This document shows positions 27,006 through 35,608 of a DNA stretch of 64,000 nucleotides, one piece after another. The DNA comes from Rhodococcus sp. IEGM 1409 (GTDB lineage Bacteria > Actinomycetota > Actinomycetes > Mycobacteriales > Mycobacteriaceae). The position numbers and the translations under genes were made by a program. Position 1 is the first letter of the stretch, and every line of letters begins with the position of its first letter. Where the stretch lies: the NCBI RefSeq assembly GCF_030056735.1, contig NZ_JASHKN010000004.1:1-64000 (forward strand), written 5' to 3'. The notes below the pieces were generated by a model, which saw nothing but the letters and a program-made list of their open reading frames with translations, made no database searches and was not told the origin of the DNA.

Positions 27006-27242
27006 GTGAGCACTCAAACCAAGGAACGTCCCGACGTCTCCACCGACGAAACGACCGACGACGACACCCCGAAATTCTTCCACTACGTGAAGAAGAACAA
27101 GATCGCCGAGAGCGCCGTCATGGGCACCCATGTCGTCGCGCTGTGCGGCGAGGTGTTTCCCGTGACGAAGTCCGCCAAGCCCGGATCACCGGTGTGCCCG
27201 GACTGCAAGAAGATTTACGAAGGACTCCGTAAGGGCGAGTGA
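27006..27242 (+). CDS. DUF3039 small zinc-ribbon-like protein
   Basis: A 78-residue protein, GTG start (VSTQTKERPDVSTDET) with GGAGGG overlapping just upstream. The conserved core is FFHYVKKNKIAESAVMGTHV followed by VALCGEVFPV and SPVCPDCKKIYEGL. Cysteines in ALCG and CPDC (CxxC) could bind zinc together with the His residues. DUF3039 is an actinobacteria-specific family next to sigB (Rv2708c-like). Its last 28 bases overlap the end of the convergent YihY gene. Confidence 0.88.
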   Translation: MSTQTKERPDVSTDETTDDDTPKFFHYVKKNKIAESAVMGTHVVALCGEVFPVTKSAKPGSPVCPDCKKIYEGLRKGE

Positions 27243-28477
27243 CCTCGGGTCATGCGAGCGGGAGTACTTCCGGAGCTCGGCGGATCGACAGCCTCGACGC
27301 TGTCGGACGCCGGGCTCTTCGCGTCTGTCTCCGGGGTAACGCAGGGATCCTGGTCGACGCAGGAGTTCTGACGTGACTCCGCTTGATTGCTCTCGGTTTG
27401 TCTGCTGCGCGGCCGCCCGTACGAGGGAACCGTGGCCGGATCCGCTTTGTCCGCCGAGATGCGGATCGGGCTGGTGGCGAGGTGCCAGGTCAGGTTGGTG
27501 ACCGGACCGCTCTCGTCGTCGGTGTTCTGAGCCGCAAGCCACTCTCGCATCTGCTCCATCCGAGTGGCACGAGCCGGCCAGAACTCCTGAACCGTCGCGT
27601 TGAACTCGGCGCCGAGGACGACGGCAAAACCTAGGAAGAACGTGAAGAGCAGAAATGCGATCGGCGTTGCCAACGCGCCGTACGTGTAGCCGGTACTGGT
27701 GACGAAACCCAGGTACCAGCGCAACCCGGTGCTGGCGGCCATGAAGAACACACCGGCAACCAGCGCGCCCGCGAGGAGTCGATGCCACGGCAGTGACTTC
27801 GGCAGAGCGACCTTGTAGAGCGTCGTGAGGCCGATGATCACCAGCAGGCCGACAGCGGGGTAGTAGAAGGTGTCGACCAGATTCGATCCGACTTCGTACC
27901 AGGAGGCGGGCAGTGCTCGCCCGACGAGCGTCGGTCCGAGAGCTACCAGCGGCAGGATGAACACCGCCATCACCAGGAACATCACGTAGAGCAGCAGGGC
28001 GAAGATGCGCTGCCAGATGGGATTGCGTGCATCCTGCTGACCGTGTGCTTCCACGATCGAGTCGACGAACGTACTGATCGCCGACGATCCCGCCCACAGG
28101 GAGAGCAGGAAGCCGACCGAGATGATTTCCGGTCGTCCGCGCTGCAGGACGTCCGTGACGGTCGGACGGATGATCTGGTCGACGACGCTTTCGCTGAAGA
28201 TCGTTCCGCTGAAGGTGACGATCTTGGATTCGATGATCTCGACGGTGTTGGGTCCGAACCATCCACCGATGTAGCCGATCATTCCGAGAAGGCCGAGCAG
28301 CAGGGGAGCGAGTGACAGCGTTTGCCAGAACGCGGCCGTAGCCGCCTTTCCGAAGATGGAATCGTCCCAGGCCTTGCTCAGCGTGCGACCGATCAACTGC
28401 CCGGTGCGGCGTAGCGGATGCCATCTGCGGTGGTGCAGATCACTTCCGCTCGACTTCTCGCCTCGCGCTTCACTCAT
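27215..28477 (-). CDS. YihY/BrkB-family inner membrane protein
   Basis: A 420-residue integral membrane protein with six or so predicted helices: AFWQTLSLAPLLLGLLGMIG, ISVGFLLSLWAGSSAIS, IFALLLYVMFLVMAVFILPL, YYPAVGLLVIIGLTTLYKV, LLAGALVAGVFFMAASTGL and IAFLLFTFFLGFAVVLGAEF. The last two match the YihY signature (YGALAT plus GAEFNA). The C-terminal 100 residues are disordered, polar and presumably cytoplasmic. Often mis-annotated as RNase BN; the function is unknown. The ATG at MSEARGEKSSGS is preferred over an upstream ATG without a ribosome site. Confidence 0.9.
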   Translation of the reverse strand: MSEARGEKSSGSDLHHRRWHPLRRTGQLIGRTLSKAWDDSIFGKAATAAFWQTLSLAPLLLGLLGMIGYIGGWFGPNTVEIIESKIVTFSGTIFSESVVDQIIRPTVTDVLQRGRPEIISVGFLLSLWAGSSAISTFVDSIVEAHGQQDARNPIWQRIFALLLYVMFLVMAVFILPLVALGPTLVGRALPASWYEVGSNLVDTFYYPAVGLLVIIGLTTLYKVALPKSLPWHRLLAGALVAGVFFMAASTGLRWYLGFVTSTGYTYGALATPIAFLLFTFFLGFAVVLGAEFNATVQEFWPARATRMEQMREWLAAQNTDDESGPVTNLTWHLATSPIRISADKADPATVPSYGRPRSRQTESNQAESRQNSCVDQDPCVTPETDAKSPASDSVEAVDPPSSGSTPARMTRGHSPLRSPS

Positions 28478-28733
28478 GATGTCTCCAGCATCCCTGACGA
28501 CACACCCGGTTGCCCAACCATGGCGCCGACGTGTCGCACATTTCTGAGACAATTCGCGTGCAGGTCGGCAGGATGCGAGAGCAGTGAAACCTCGCCGGCC
28601 GGAGTGAGAACGGCCATGAGTACGCGCTTCGAGTGCGGCTTTCGTCGGTGGCGGCGGCTAGGCTCGTCGCCGGACATTGATGAAAATTCGAGGAGCGCGA
28701 GACAACAGTGCGATTCCAGTGGAGGCGCGGCCT

Positions 28734-30512
28734 ATGACGTCTGAGACCGTGGCAGCCGAATTCGGCAATTCGACCGAACCCGCCGGAGCCCAATCCGCGG
28801 GAACGCAGCCTGGCGCCCCTACCGGTTCCCTTCGTGCATGGCAGCGCCGTGCACTGACCAAATACCTTTCCAGTAGTCCCCGTGACTTTCTGGCGGTCGC
28901 AACGCCAGGAGCAGGTAAGACCACCTTCGCTCTGCGGGTAGCTTCGGAATTGCTCCGTGACCGGACCGTCGACCAGATCACCGTCGTGGCTCCGACCGAA
29001 CACCTCAAGCATCAGTGGGCCGAGTCCGCTCAGCGCTCCGGCCTGGCTTTGGACTCCCGGTTCTCCAACTCGACCGGCCAGACCTCGAGTGACTATCACG
29101 GAGTCGTGCTGACCTACGCCCAGGTTGCTTCGCACCCGTCGAAGCACCGTGTGCGCACCGAGGGCCGCAAGACGCTGGTCATCCTCGACGAGATCCACCA
29201 CGGCGGTGACGCCAAAAGCTGGGGCGACGCCATTCGTGAGGCTTTCGGCGATGCGACCAGGCGGCTCGCGCTGACCGGAACTCCGTTCCGCAGTGACGAC
29301 AGTGCCATTCCTTTTGTCGAATACGAGCCGGACAAGGAAGGTCTGCTCCGCTCGAAAGCCGATCACTCCTACGGATATTCGGATGCGCTCAAGGACGGTG
29401 TGGTTCGACCCGTCGTGTTTCTCGCATACTCGGGCGAGGCGCGGTGGCGCAACAACGCGGGCGAGGAATTCACCGCCCGGCTCGGCGAGCCGCTGAGCGC
29501 CGAGCAGACGACTCGGGCCTGGCGGACGGCCTTGGACCCTGCCGGGGACTGGATTCCTGCCGTGCTGCACGCAGCAGACACCCGTTTGGCGCAGCTGCGC
29601 AGTACCGGTATGCCCGATGCCGGCGGACTTGTCATCGCGACCGACCAGACAGTGGCCCGCGAGTATGCGAAGGCGCTCGCCGCGATCACCGGCGAACAGC
29701 CGGCCGTCGTGCTGTCCGACGACCCCACCGCGTCCAAGCGAATCGCCGAATTCGGTGCAAGCGACCAGAAATGGATGGTCGCGGTCCGGATGGTGTCCGA
29801 GGGCGTCGACGTTCCCCGTCTGGCGGTCGGTGTGTACGCGACCAGCGCGTCGACCCCGCTGTACTTCGCTCAGGCGATCGGGCGCTTCGTGCGTTCGCGT
29901 CGCAAGGGCGAGACTGCCAGCGTCTTCCTGCCTTCGGTGCCGGTGCTCCTCGACCTTGCCGCACAGCTCGAGGCTCAGCGTGACCACGTACTCGGGAAGC
30001 CGCATCGTGAGAAGGACGGCCTCGAAGACGACCTGCTCGCCGATGCGAACAAGCAGAAGGACGAACTGGGCGAGGAGGAGAAGGCGTTCACGTCCCTGGG
30101 CGCCGACGCCGAGCTGGACCAGGTGATCTACGACGGATCATCCTTCGGTACCGCGACATTCGCCGGAAGTGACGAGGAAGCCGACTACCTCGGACTCCCC
30201 GGCCTCCTCGACGCCGATCAGATGCGGGCGCTGCTGCGTCAGCGTCAGCAGACGCAGGTCGAGGCCAACTCGGCCAAGGCCGCCGCCCCGCAACCTACAG
30301 CGGCTGTCGTATCCGATCGAGCAGCGACGGCAGATCAACTCGGTGCGCTCCGCAAGGAGTTGAACGGGTTGGTGGCGATGAACGTTCACCGCACCGGTAA
30401 GCCGCACGGCATCATTCACGCGGAACTGCGCCGGGTGTGCGGCGGCCCGCCGACGGCCATCGCGACCGTCGATCAGCTGACCGAGCGCATCGCGATCCTA
30501 CGCAGCTGGTAG
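28734..30512 (+). CDS. DEAD/DEAH-box helicase, SF2 type
   Basis: A 592-residue superfamily-2 helicase. Motif I ATPGAGKT, Ia VVAPTEHLKHQW, motif II DEIHHGG (DEIH variant), motif III ALTGTPFRSDDSA, and late motif VI-like AIGRFVRSRRKGETA. The region after about 480 carries linker sequence and a C-terminal helical module (GALRKELNGLVAMNVHRTGK). It resembles the restriction-enzyme-R-subunit (ResIII) group rather than Ski2. The ATG at 28734 follows GGAGG by eight bases; an in-frame ATG 57 bases upstream has no such site. A neighbour of sigA/sigB in actinobacteria. Cellular role not established. Confidence 0.9.
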   Translation: MTSETVAAEFGNSTEPAGAQSAGTQPGAPTGSLRAWQRRALTKYLSSSPRDFLAVATPGAGKTTFALRVASELLRDRTVDQITVVAPTEHLKHQWAESAQRSGLALDSRFSNSTGQTSSDYHGVVLTYAQVASHPSKHRVRTEGRKTLVILDEIHHGGDAKSWGDAIREAFGDATRRLALTGTPFRSDDSAIPFVEYEPDKEGLLRSKADHSYGYSDALKDGVVRPVVFLAYSGEARWRNNAGEEFTARLGEPLSAEQTTRAWRTALDPAGDWIPAVLHAADTRLAQLRSTGMPDAGGLVIATDQTVAREYAKALAAITGEQPAVVLSDDPTASKRIAEFGASDQKWMVAVRMVSEGVDVPRLAVGVYATSASTPLYFAQAIGRFVRSRRKGETASVFLPSVPVLLDLAAQLEAQRDHVLGKPHREKDGLEDDLLADANKQKDELGEEEKAFTSLGADAELDQVIYDGSSFGTATFAGSDEEADYLGLPGLLDADQMRALLRQRQQTQVEANSAKAAAPQPTAAVVSDRAATADQLGALRKELNGLVAMNVHRTGKPHGIIHAELRRVCGGPPTAIATVDQLTERIAILRSW

Positions 30513-30531
30513 CAGCTGATAACCGGCCCCG

Positions 30532-30582
30532 GAACGGCAGAACGGGCGATCACAGTGATTGTGATCGCCCGTTCTGGCGTTC
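30532..30582. terminator. Strong bidirectional terminator
   Basis: Stem of 17 perfect pairs (CAGAACGGGCGATCACA, 30538-30554, with 30560-30576) around GTGAT, extended by five more pairs (GAACG/CGTTC) beyond one mismatch. It lies between the convergent helicase and DUF7455 genes. Confidence 0.85.
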
Positions 30583-30621
30583 ATGGCGCGCCTCGTGAAG
30601 AGGCCACCCCCGGCTGACAGG

Positions 30622-30813
30622 TCAGATTGCGGGTTCGCTGTCGGAGACGACGGCATTCATCTCGCGAAGTCGATCCGCGTGTTCGGTTGCGTGGTGTCCG
30701 CAGAAGAGAAGCTCGCCGCCGGTGGGAAGCACGGCGCGTACGCGTGCTCCGGCACCGCACCGGTCGCACCGGTCGGCAGCGGTCAACTGTGGGCTGGTCA
30801 GTGTTCCGGGCAT
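30622..30813 (-). CDS. DUF7455-like small zinc-finger protein
   Basis: A 63-residue protein with the pattern TAADRCDRCGAGARVRAVLP and LLFCGHHATEHADRL: CxxC and CxHH clusters that would bind one zinc ion. This small family is widespread in actinobacteria close to sigA (recalled). The ATG has a good ribosome site (GGAGGA). No function known; a role as a transcription- or translation-associated zinc ribbon is a guess. It ends near the bidirectional terminator. Confidence 0.8.
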   Translation of the reverse strand: MPGTLTSPQLTAADRCDRCGAGARVRAVLPTGGELLFCGHHATEHADRLREMNAVVSDSEPAI

Positions 30814-31047
30814 GACTCCTCCGTACTGGCTTTGCGGCATTCGGGCCGCGTGCCTGGGGCCTGGTCCGCCGCGTCGGAATGGCGCGGTAGATCCACTCTT
30901 ACAGACGTTTGGGGTTTACGGGTTGTTCCCGAAGCCGTTTCTTAGTGTTGTGTCTCACTGGAAATGCGCTGGGCAGGCATTCTTCGGTGAAGATTGTTCG
31001 CTGACAGCTGATTCGAATCGCCGACGTCAGCCCGATATTCTGGGCTG

Positions 31048-31425
31048 ATGAACCCGGGACGCGAACCACGTATCGACGAGAGCGTTGAGTTGCTCCACAT
31101 GTGCACGCGCGAGGAATGGGCGCGGGCACAACAGATCGGTGAACGCATCCCCGACGGATTCGAGGCCGAGGGATTTGTCCACATGTCGACTCCGGCGCAA
31201 GTACATCTTCCGGCGAATCGGATCTTTGCCGGCCGCGACGACATAGTCCTTCTCACGATCGATCCGGCCTTGCTCAGCGGTCAGGTGAAGTACGAACCCG
31301 GTGTTCCCTCGGACCCGGAATCGATGCGATTCCCGCATCTGTACGCCCCGATTCCGGTCGCTGCCGTCAGCGCTGTCGTCGAGTACTTTCCGGACGACAA
31401 CGGCGTGTTTCCGCCGGTTCGGTAG
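31048..31425 (+). CDS. DUF952 family protein
   Basis: A 125-residue protein with all landmarks of DUF952: LLHMCTREEWARAQQIGE at the start, EGFVHMSTPAQVHLPANRIF, LLTIDPALLSGQVKYEP and FPHLYAPIPVAAV. The conserved His and Thr/Ser suggest a ligand-binding or enzymatic pocket with a barrel fold, but its function is unknown. It stands alone between two intergenic gaps (234 bases upstream, 86 downstream) with nothing notable in them. Confidence 0.88.
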   Translation: MNPGREPRIDESVELLHMCTREEWARAQQIGERIPDGFEAEGFVHMSTPAQVHLPANRIFAGRDDIVLLTIDPALLSGQVKYEPGVPSDPESMRFPHLYAPIPVAAVSAVVEYFPDDNGVFPPVR

Positions 31426-31511
31426 GTCGCCGGTACGCCCACCGCGAACGGCGCCCAGCGGATTGCGGCCCTCACGCGATGCAGGTCGCCGATCGGCGCT
31501 ACCGTTGGTAT

Positions 31512-31994
31512 ATGAACGTAGAAGTCACCCCACTGCCGGGGATCGGGACGCGCAAGGATTTTGTTCTGTCTTCCGGTCGTCGCGTGGGTGTCGTCACCCA
31601 TCGGGACGGTCATACCGATCTCATCGTGTCCAAGGCAGACGACCCTGACGCGTGTGCTGCCTCGCTGCCTCTGACCACCGAGGAAGCGGCAGCGCTCAGC
31701 AATCTCCTGGGTGCCCCACAGCTCGTTGCCCAGCTCGAAGAAGAGCACCGCGACCTTCCGGGAATTCGAACCAAACAGCTCTACATCAAGGACGGTTCGC
31801 GCTACGACGGGCAGACCCTCGGGGACACCGGCATGCGCACTCGTACCGGAGTCTCCATCGTCGCCGTCATGCGCGCAGGACAGGTGAGCCCGTCCCCGAA
31901 CCCCGACTTCACCTTCACCGGGGGAGATCTTCTCGTAGCAGTCGGAACGCCGGACGGTTTGGCTGCAGCGGCAAAAATCTTGGCCAACGGCTGA
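31512..31994 (+). CDS. KhtT-like regulatory subunit of a CPA2 antiporter
   Basis: A 160-residue soluble protein: an N-terminal small beta domain (VEVTPLPGIGTRKDFVLSSG) as in KhtT/YhaT, and a C-terminal RCK_C (TrkA-C) domain (FTFTGGDLLVAVGTPDGLAA). RCK_C domains bind nucleotides or c-di-AMP. It ends eight bases before the GTG of the antiporter gene, so the two are co-transcribed and likely form a complex at the membrane. By family analogy it gates K+(NH4+)/H+ exchange; the ligand here is unknown. Confidence 0.88.
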   Translation: MNVEVTPLPGIGTRKDFVLSSGRRVGVVTHRDGHTDLIVSKADDPDACAASLPLTTEEAAALSNLLGAPQLVAQLEEEHRDLPGIRTKQLYIKDGSRYDGQTLGDTGMRTRTGVSIVAVMRAGQVSPSPNPDFTFTGGDLLVAVGTPDGLAAAAKILANG

Positions 31995-32001
31995 CTGGCG
32001 C

Positions 32002-33174
32002 GTGGACACAACCACCCTTGCACTGATCGAACTCGGCGCGGTCTTCTTCGCGCTCGGACTGCTCGGACGGCTGGCTGCTCGCGTCGGGATGTCGCCGATC
32101 CCGTTCTATCTGATCGGCGGCCTGTGCTTCGGGCAGGGCGGTTTCATCCAGCTCGGAGACATCGGCGAGTTCTCCCATCTGGCCAGTGAGATCGGGATCG
32201 TCCTGCTCTTGTTGCTGTTGGGGCTCGAATACACAGCGGCCGAGCTCGTGACCGGTCTCAAACGCTCACGAGTAGCGGGCATCGTCGACATCGTCCTCAA
32301 CGCGACTCCCGGAGCGGTCGTCGGCTTGATTCTCGGCTGGGGTGTTGTGGGGGCGACGGTCATGGCCGGCGTCACCTACATCTCGTCGTCGGGCATCATC
32401 GCCAAGGTGCTCAGCGACCTGGGGCGCCTCGGTAACCGCGAAACGCCAGTCGTCCTGTCGATTCTGGTTTTCGAAGATCTGGCGATGGCGCTGTACTTGC
32501 CGATTCTGACCGCAATGCTCGCCGGCGTCAGCTTCCTGGGTGGGCTCGAAGCGGTCGGCATCTCGTTGTTGGTCATCACCGTGGTTCTGGTTGTGGCCCT
32601 GCGGTACGGACGGTACGTTTCTGCGCTCCTCGACAGCCCGGACAGTGAGACGCTGCTGCTCAAGCTGCTCGGTGCCGCGCTGTTGGTTGCCGGCATCAGC
32701 TCGGCGATGCAGGTGTCTGCCGCTGTGGGTGCCTTCCTCCTCGGAATCGCGATCTCGGGTTCGACCGCGCACAACGCCAGCCGCGTACTCGAGCCACTTC
32801 GAGATCTGTTTGCCGCGATGTTCTTCGTGGTCTTCGGTCTCAACACCGATCCCAGTTCCATTCCACCGGTCCTCGGGTGGGCCGCGATCCTGGCCGTCGT
32901 CACCGCGATCACGAAGCTGATCACCGGCGCATGGGCAGCCAGACGTCAGGGTGTCGCGCGAATGGGCCAAGCGCGCGCCGGTGCTGCTCTGATCGCCCGC
33001 GGAGAGTTCTCCATCATCATCGCCGGGCTCGCAGTGTCCGCCGGTGCGGTCGACGCCGAATTGGCGGCATTGGCAACGGCTTACGTACTCCTGATGGCGG
33101 TGATCGGTCCGGTGGCGGCAAGAGTTATCGAACCGGTTGCCTCGTTGTACATCAAGGTTCGTACGAAGTCCTGA
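32002..33174 (+). CDS. CPA2 cation:proton antiporter, KhtU/KefB-like
   Basis: A 390-residue membrane protein starting at GTG. About 12 hydrophobic helices are visible, beginning TLALIELGAVFFALGLLGRL. Family features: LLLLLLGLEYTAAEL, the discontinuous-helix region SSSGIIAKVL and the ion-binding stretch LSILVFEDLAMALYLPIL (ED in place of the usual D/QD), plus LIARGEFSIIIAGLA. No C-terminal RCK domain is fused, so regulation comes from the separate subunit upstream. Probable function is K+ (or NH4+) efflux against H+ under alkaline or osmotic stress; ion specificity is inferred. Confidence 0.9.
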   Translation: MDTTTLALIELGAVFFALGLLGRLAARVGMSPIPFYLIGGLCFGQGGFIQLGDIGEFSHLASEIGIVLLLLLLGLEYTAAELVTGLKRSRVAGIVDIVLNATPGAVVGLILGWGVVGATVMAGVTYISSSGIIAKVLSDLGRLGNRETPVVLSILVFEDLAMALYLPILTAMLAGVSFLGGLEAVGISLLVITVVLVVALRYGRYVSALLDSPDSETLLLKLLGAALLVAGISSAMQVSAAVGAFLLGIAISGSTAHNASRVLEPLRDLFAAMFFVVFGLNTDPSSIPPVLGWAAILAVVTAITKLITGAWAARRQGVARMGQARAGAALIARGEFSIIIAGLAVSAGAVDAELAALATAYVLLMAVIGPVAARVIEPVASLYIKVRTKS

Positions 33175-33195
33175 TTGCGGTCCTATTCTGTCCGG

Positions 33196-34005
33196 ATGTC
33201 GAACAGAATTGCCCGCCCGGCCGCGACACTCCTGTGCGCGGCGATCCTCGCGTGTGCTCCGGTCCCGGCGCTCGCCGGTGGAATTCCCGCACTCGAACAG
33301 GCCGGACCCGCAGCAGCGCAGGCTACCGCGGACCGATCGCTGCACCTAGAGGGAGCGTCGAACGCGCGTGACATCGGCGGCTACCTCACCGAGGACGGGC
33401 ACACGGTTCGGTGGGGGAAGGTGTTTCGCTCGAACGCCCTCGACAAGCTGACACCGTCGGATCTGTCGTCGTTGAGCGAACGCGGAGTGAAATCGGTGGA
33501 CGACTTCCGCACCGTCGTCGAACGCACGCTCGCGCAGGACCGCATTCCGAACGGGGCACGAAGCAACTGGTTCGACGTCATCGGAACCAATCCGGCCAAC
33601 CTCCCGGCTCTGGTGGACATGCCCACTATGTACGCGTTGATGGTGACCGATCCGGGGGCGAGCCGCGCATTCCACGACGCGCTCGCGAACGTCGCGAACA
33701 TCGACGGTGCAGTCCTCTACCACTGCTCGGCGGGCAAGGACCGGACCGGCTGGATGACCGCGGTACTCCTGACACTCCTCGGCGTGAGCCGCGCGGACGT
33801 GAACGCCGACTACATGCTCAGCAACCAGTATCTCAGCGGACCTCGTACGGGGAGTGCGTTCATCGACGGCGTCGAACAGTCTTGGCTGGACACGTCTTTC
33901 GCCACGGTGGATCGGGTGTACGGCAACTTCGACAACTACGTCCGGGAGGGCCTGCAGTTGAGCGAGGGCGATATCGCGCGCCTCGCGGACACACTCTTGG
34001 TCTGA
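33196..34005 (+). CDS. Exported PtpB-like tyrosine/lipid phosphatase
   Basis: A 269-residue protein with a cleavable signal peptide (RPAATLLCAAILACAPVPAL, cut likely after ALA). The mature part is a Y_phosphatase3 (PtpB/LipA-type) domain: ARDIGGYLTEDGHTVRWGKV, FRSNALDKLTP, and the P-loop HCSAGKDRTGW with nucleophile Cys177 and Arg183. M. tuberculosis PtpB is a secreted triple-specificity phosphatase; here export is predicted to the envelope or outside. The ATG giving MSNRIARPA is preferred because the signal peptide starts there. It ends just before a strong terminator. Confidence 0.9.
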   Translation: MSNRIARPAATLLCAAILACAPVPALAGGIPALEQAGPAAAQATADRSLHLEGASNARDIGGYLTEDGHTVRWGKVFRSNALDKLTPSDLSSLSERGVKSVDDFRTVVERTLAQDRIPNGARSNWFDVIGTNPANLPALVDMPTMYALMVTDPGASRAFHDALANVANIDGAVLYHCSAGKDRTGWMTAVLLTLLGVSRADVNADYMLSNQYLSGPRTGSAFIDGVEQSWLDTSFATVDRVYGNFDNYVREGLQLSEGDIARLADTLLV

Positions 34006-34017
34006 CGCGGTGTGCGC

Positions 34018-34060
34018 AAAAGAGCCGCTCTCCGGAAACCCGGAGAACGGCTCTTTTTTT
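34018..34060. terminator. Bidirectional terminator between the phosphatase gene and sigA
   Basis: A-rich start, stem AGAGCCG-C-TCTCCGG with CCGGAGA-A-CGGCTCT (one mismatch) around a short loop, then seven or more T residues. A classic intrinsic terminator serving both convergent genes. Confidence 0.92.
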
Positions 34061-34071
34061 GACTGGTGTGA

Positions 34072-35430
34072 CTAGTCGAGGTAGTCGCGCAGAACCTGCG
34101 AACGCGACGGGTGGCGCAGCTTCGACATCGTCTTCGATTCGATCTGGCGGATACGCTCACGCGTGACGCCGTAGACCTGTCCGATTTCGTCTAAAGTCCT
34201 CGGCTGACCGTCGGTGAGGCCGAAGCGCAGGCGAACCACGCCGGCTTCGCGCTCGGACAGCGTCTCGAGGACCGACTGCAGCTGATCCTGCAGCAAGGTG
34301 AACGAGACGGCGTCGACTGCGACAACAGCTTCGGAGTCTTCGATGAAGTCACCGAGTTGGCTGTCGCCCTCGTCGCCGATGGTCTGGTCGAGCGAGATGG
34401 GCTCACGCGCGTACTGCTGGATTTCCAGCACCTTCTCCGGCGTGATGTCCATTTCCTTGGCGAGCTCCTCGGGCGTGGGCTCGCGGCCCAGGTCCTGGAG
34501 CAGCTCACGCTGGATACGGCCGAGCTTGTTGATGACCTCGACCATGTGCACCGGGATACGGATGGTGCGGGCCTGGTCGGCCATGGCGCGGGTAATGGCC
34601 TGACGGATCCACCACGTGGCGTAGGTCGAGAACTTGTAACCCTTGGTGTAGTCGAACTTCTCGACTGCACGGATCAGGCCCAGGTTTCCTTCCTGGATGA
34701 GGTCCAGGAATGCCATGCCGCGGCCCGTGTATCGCTTTGCGAGCGAGACGACGAGTCGGAGGTTGGCTTCGAGAAGGTGGTTCTTGGCGCGGTTTCCGTC
34801 GCGGCAGATCCAGCTCATGTCGCGTCGCTGAGCCGCAGGCAGCTTCTCGCCCTTGTCAGCAAGATCCTGCATGATCTGGACGGCGTAGAGGCCGGCCTCG
34901 ATGCGCTTGGCCAGTTCGACTTCCTCTTCGGCGTTGAGGAGTGCGACCTTGCCGATCTGCTTGAGGTAGGCGCGAACCGAGTCGGCGGACGCCGTCAGTT
35001 CGGCGTCCTTGCGTGCCTGACGAAGGGCCTCGGACTCTTCTTCGTCCCAGACGAAGTCGCCGGAAGCCTTGTCCTTGTCGGACGGCTCTGCAGCGGTCTC
35101 TTCGTCTTCGCCGACTGCTACGACCTCGACGACATCGGGCTCGACCTCGGCAAGGTCGCCGTCCGTGATGTCGATGTCTTCCAACTCGACATCGCCGTCT
35201 TCGGCGTCAGGATCGCCGGCCTTCTTGGGGCTGGCCTTCTTTGCTGCTGCCTTCTTGGCGGGAGCTTTCTTGGCCGGAGCCTTCTTTGCTGCTGCCTTCT
35301 TGGCGGGGGCCTTTTTCGCCGGAGCCTTCTTGGCTGCCGGAGCGGTGACGGTGGCCGCCTCCACGGCTGGAGATTGTGGCTCTGACTCTGATGGAGAATC
35401 AGCAGTCTGACGTGTATCGGTGGCTGCCAC
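34072..35430 (-). CDS. sigA: Primary sigma factor SigA (RpoD)
   Basis: A 452-residue housekeeping sigma factor. The N-terminal part has a lysine/alanine repeat (residues about 32-71) and an acidic stretch (about 75-125). Conserved regions follow: 1.2 ([20 protein letters not shown]), 2.1-2.4 ([40 protein letters not shown]), 3 and 4.2 ([20 protein letters not shown], ending LRDYLD). It directs RNA polymerase at most growth-phase promoters. It lies downstream of ppgK in the same direction (178-base gap) as in mycobacteria (Rv2702-Rv2703, from memory). A terminator follows closely. Confidence 0.98.
   Translation of the reverse strand: MAATDTRQTADSPSESEPQSPAVEAATVTAPAAKKAPAKKAPAKKAAAKKAPAKKAPAKKAAAKKASPKKAGDPDAEDGDVELEDIDITDGDLAEVEPDVVEVVAVGEDEETAAEPSDKDKASGDFVWDEEESEALRQARKDAELTASADSVRAYLKQIGKVALLNAEEEVELAKRIEAGLYAVQIMQDLADKGEKLPAAQRRDMSWICRDGNRAKNHLLEANLRLVVSLAKRYTGRGMAFLDLIQEGNLGLIRAVEKFDYTKGYKFSTYATWWIRQAITRAMADQARTIRIPVHMVEVINKLGRIQRELLQDLGREPTPEELAKEMDITPEKVLEIQQYAREPISLDQTIGDEGDSQLGDFIEDSEAVVAVDAVSFTLLQDQLQSVLETLSEREAGVVRLRFGLTDGQPRTLDEIGQVYGVTRERIRQIESKTMSKLRHPSRSQVLRDYLD
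35218..35337 (-). repeat. AxAKK pentapeptide repeat in the SigA N-terminus
   Basis: Codons for residues about 32-71 of SigA repeat a five-residue [10 protein letters not shown] unit at least seven times. This gives a strongly basic segment before the acidic one and a region prone to slippage. Confidence 0.85.
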
Positions 35431-35608
35431 GTACGCCCTTTCGTGACGGTGTCGTGCGGCGTCACGCCAGAGTGGTAATCCGGCGGAGAGGTCAATGGTT
35501 GTTGGCCGGCGCGCAGCCGGACTTCACCATTGTAACGACTCTCAGGAAACTCTTACGTCACGGCGGGCCGTAACAGGTAGATTTTCCGCTTTTCACGTGC
35601 GGGTTTTC

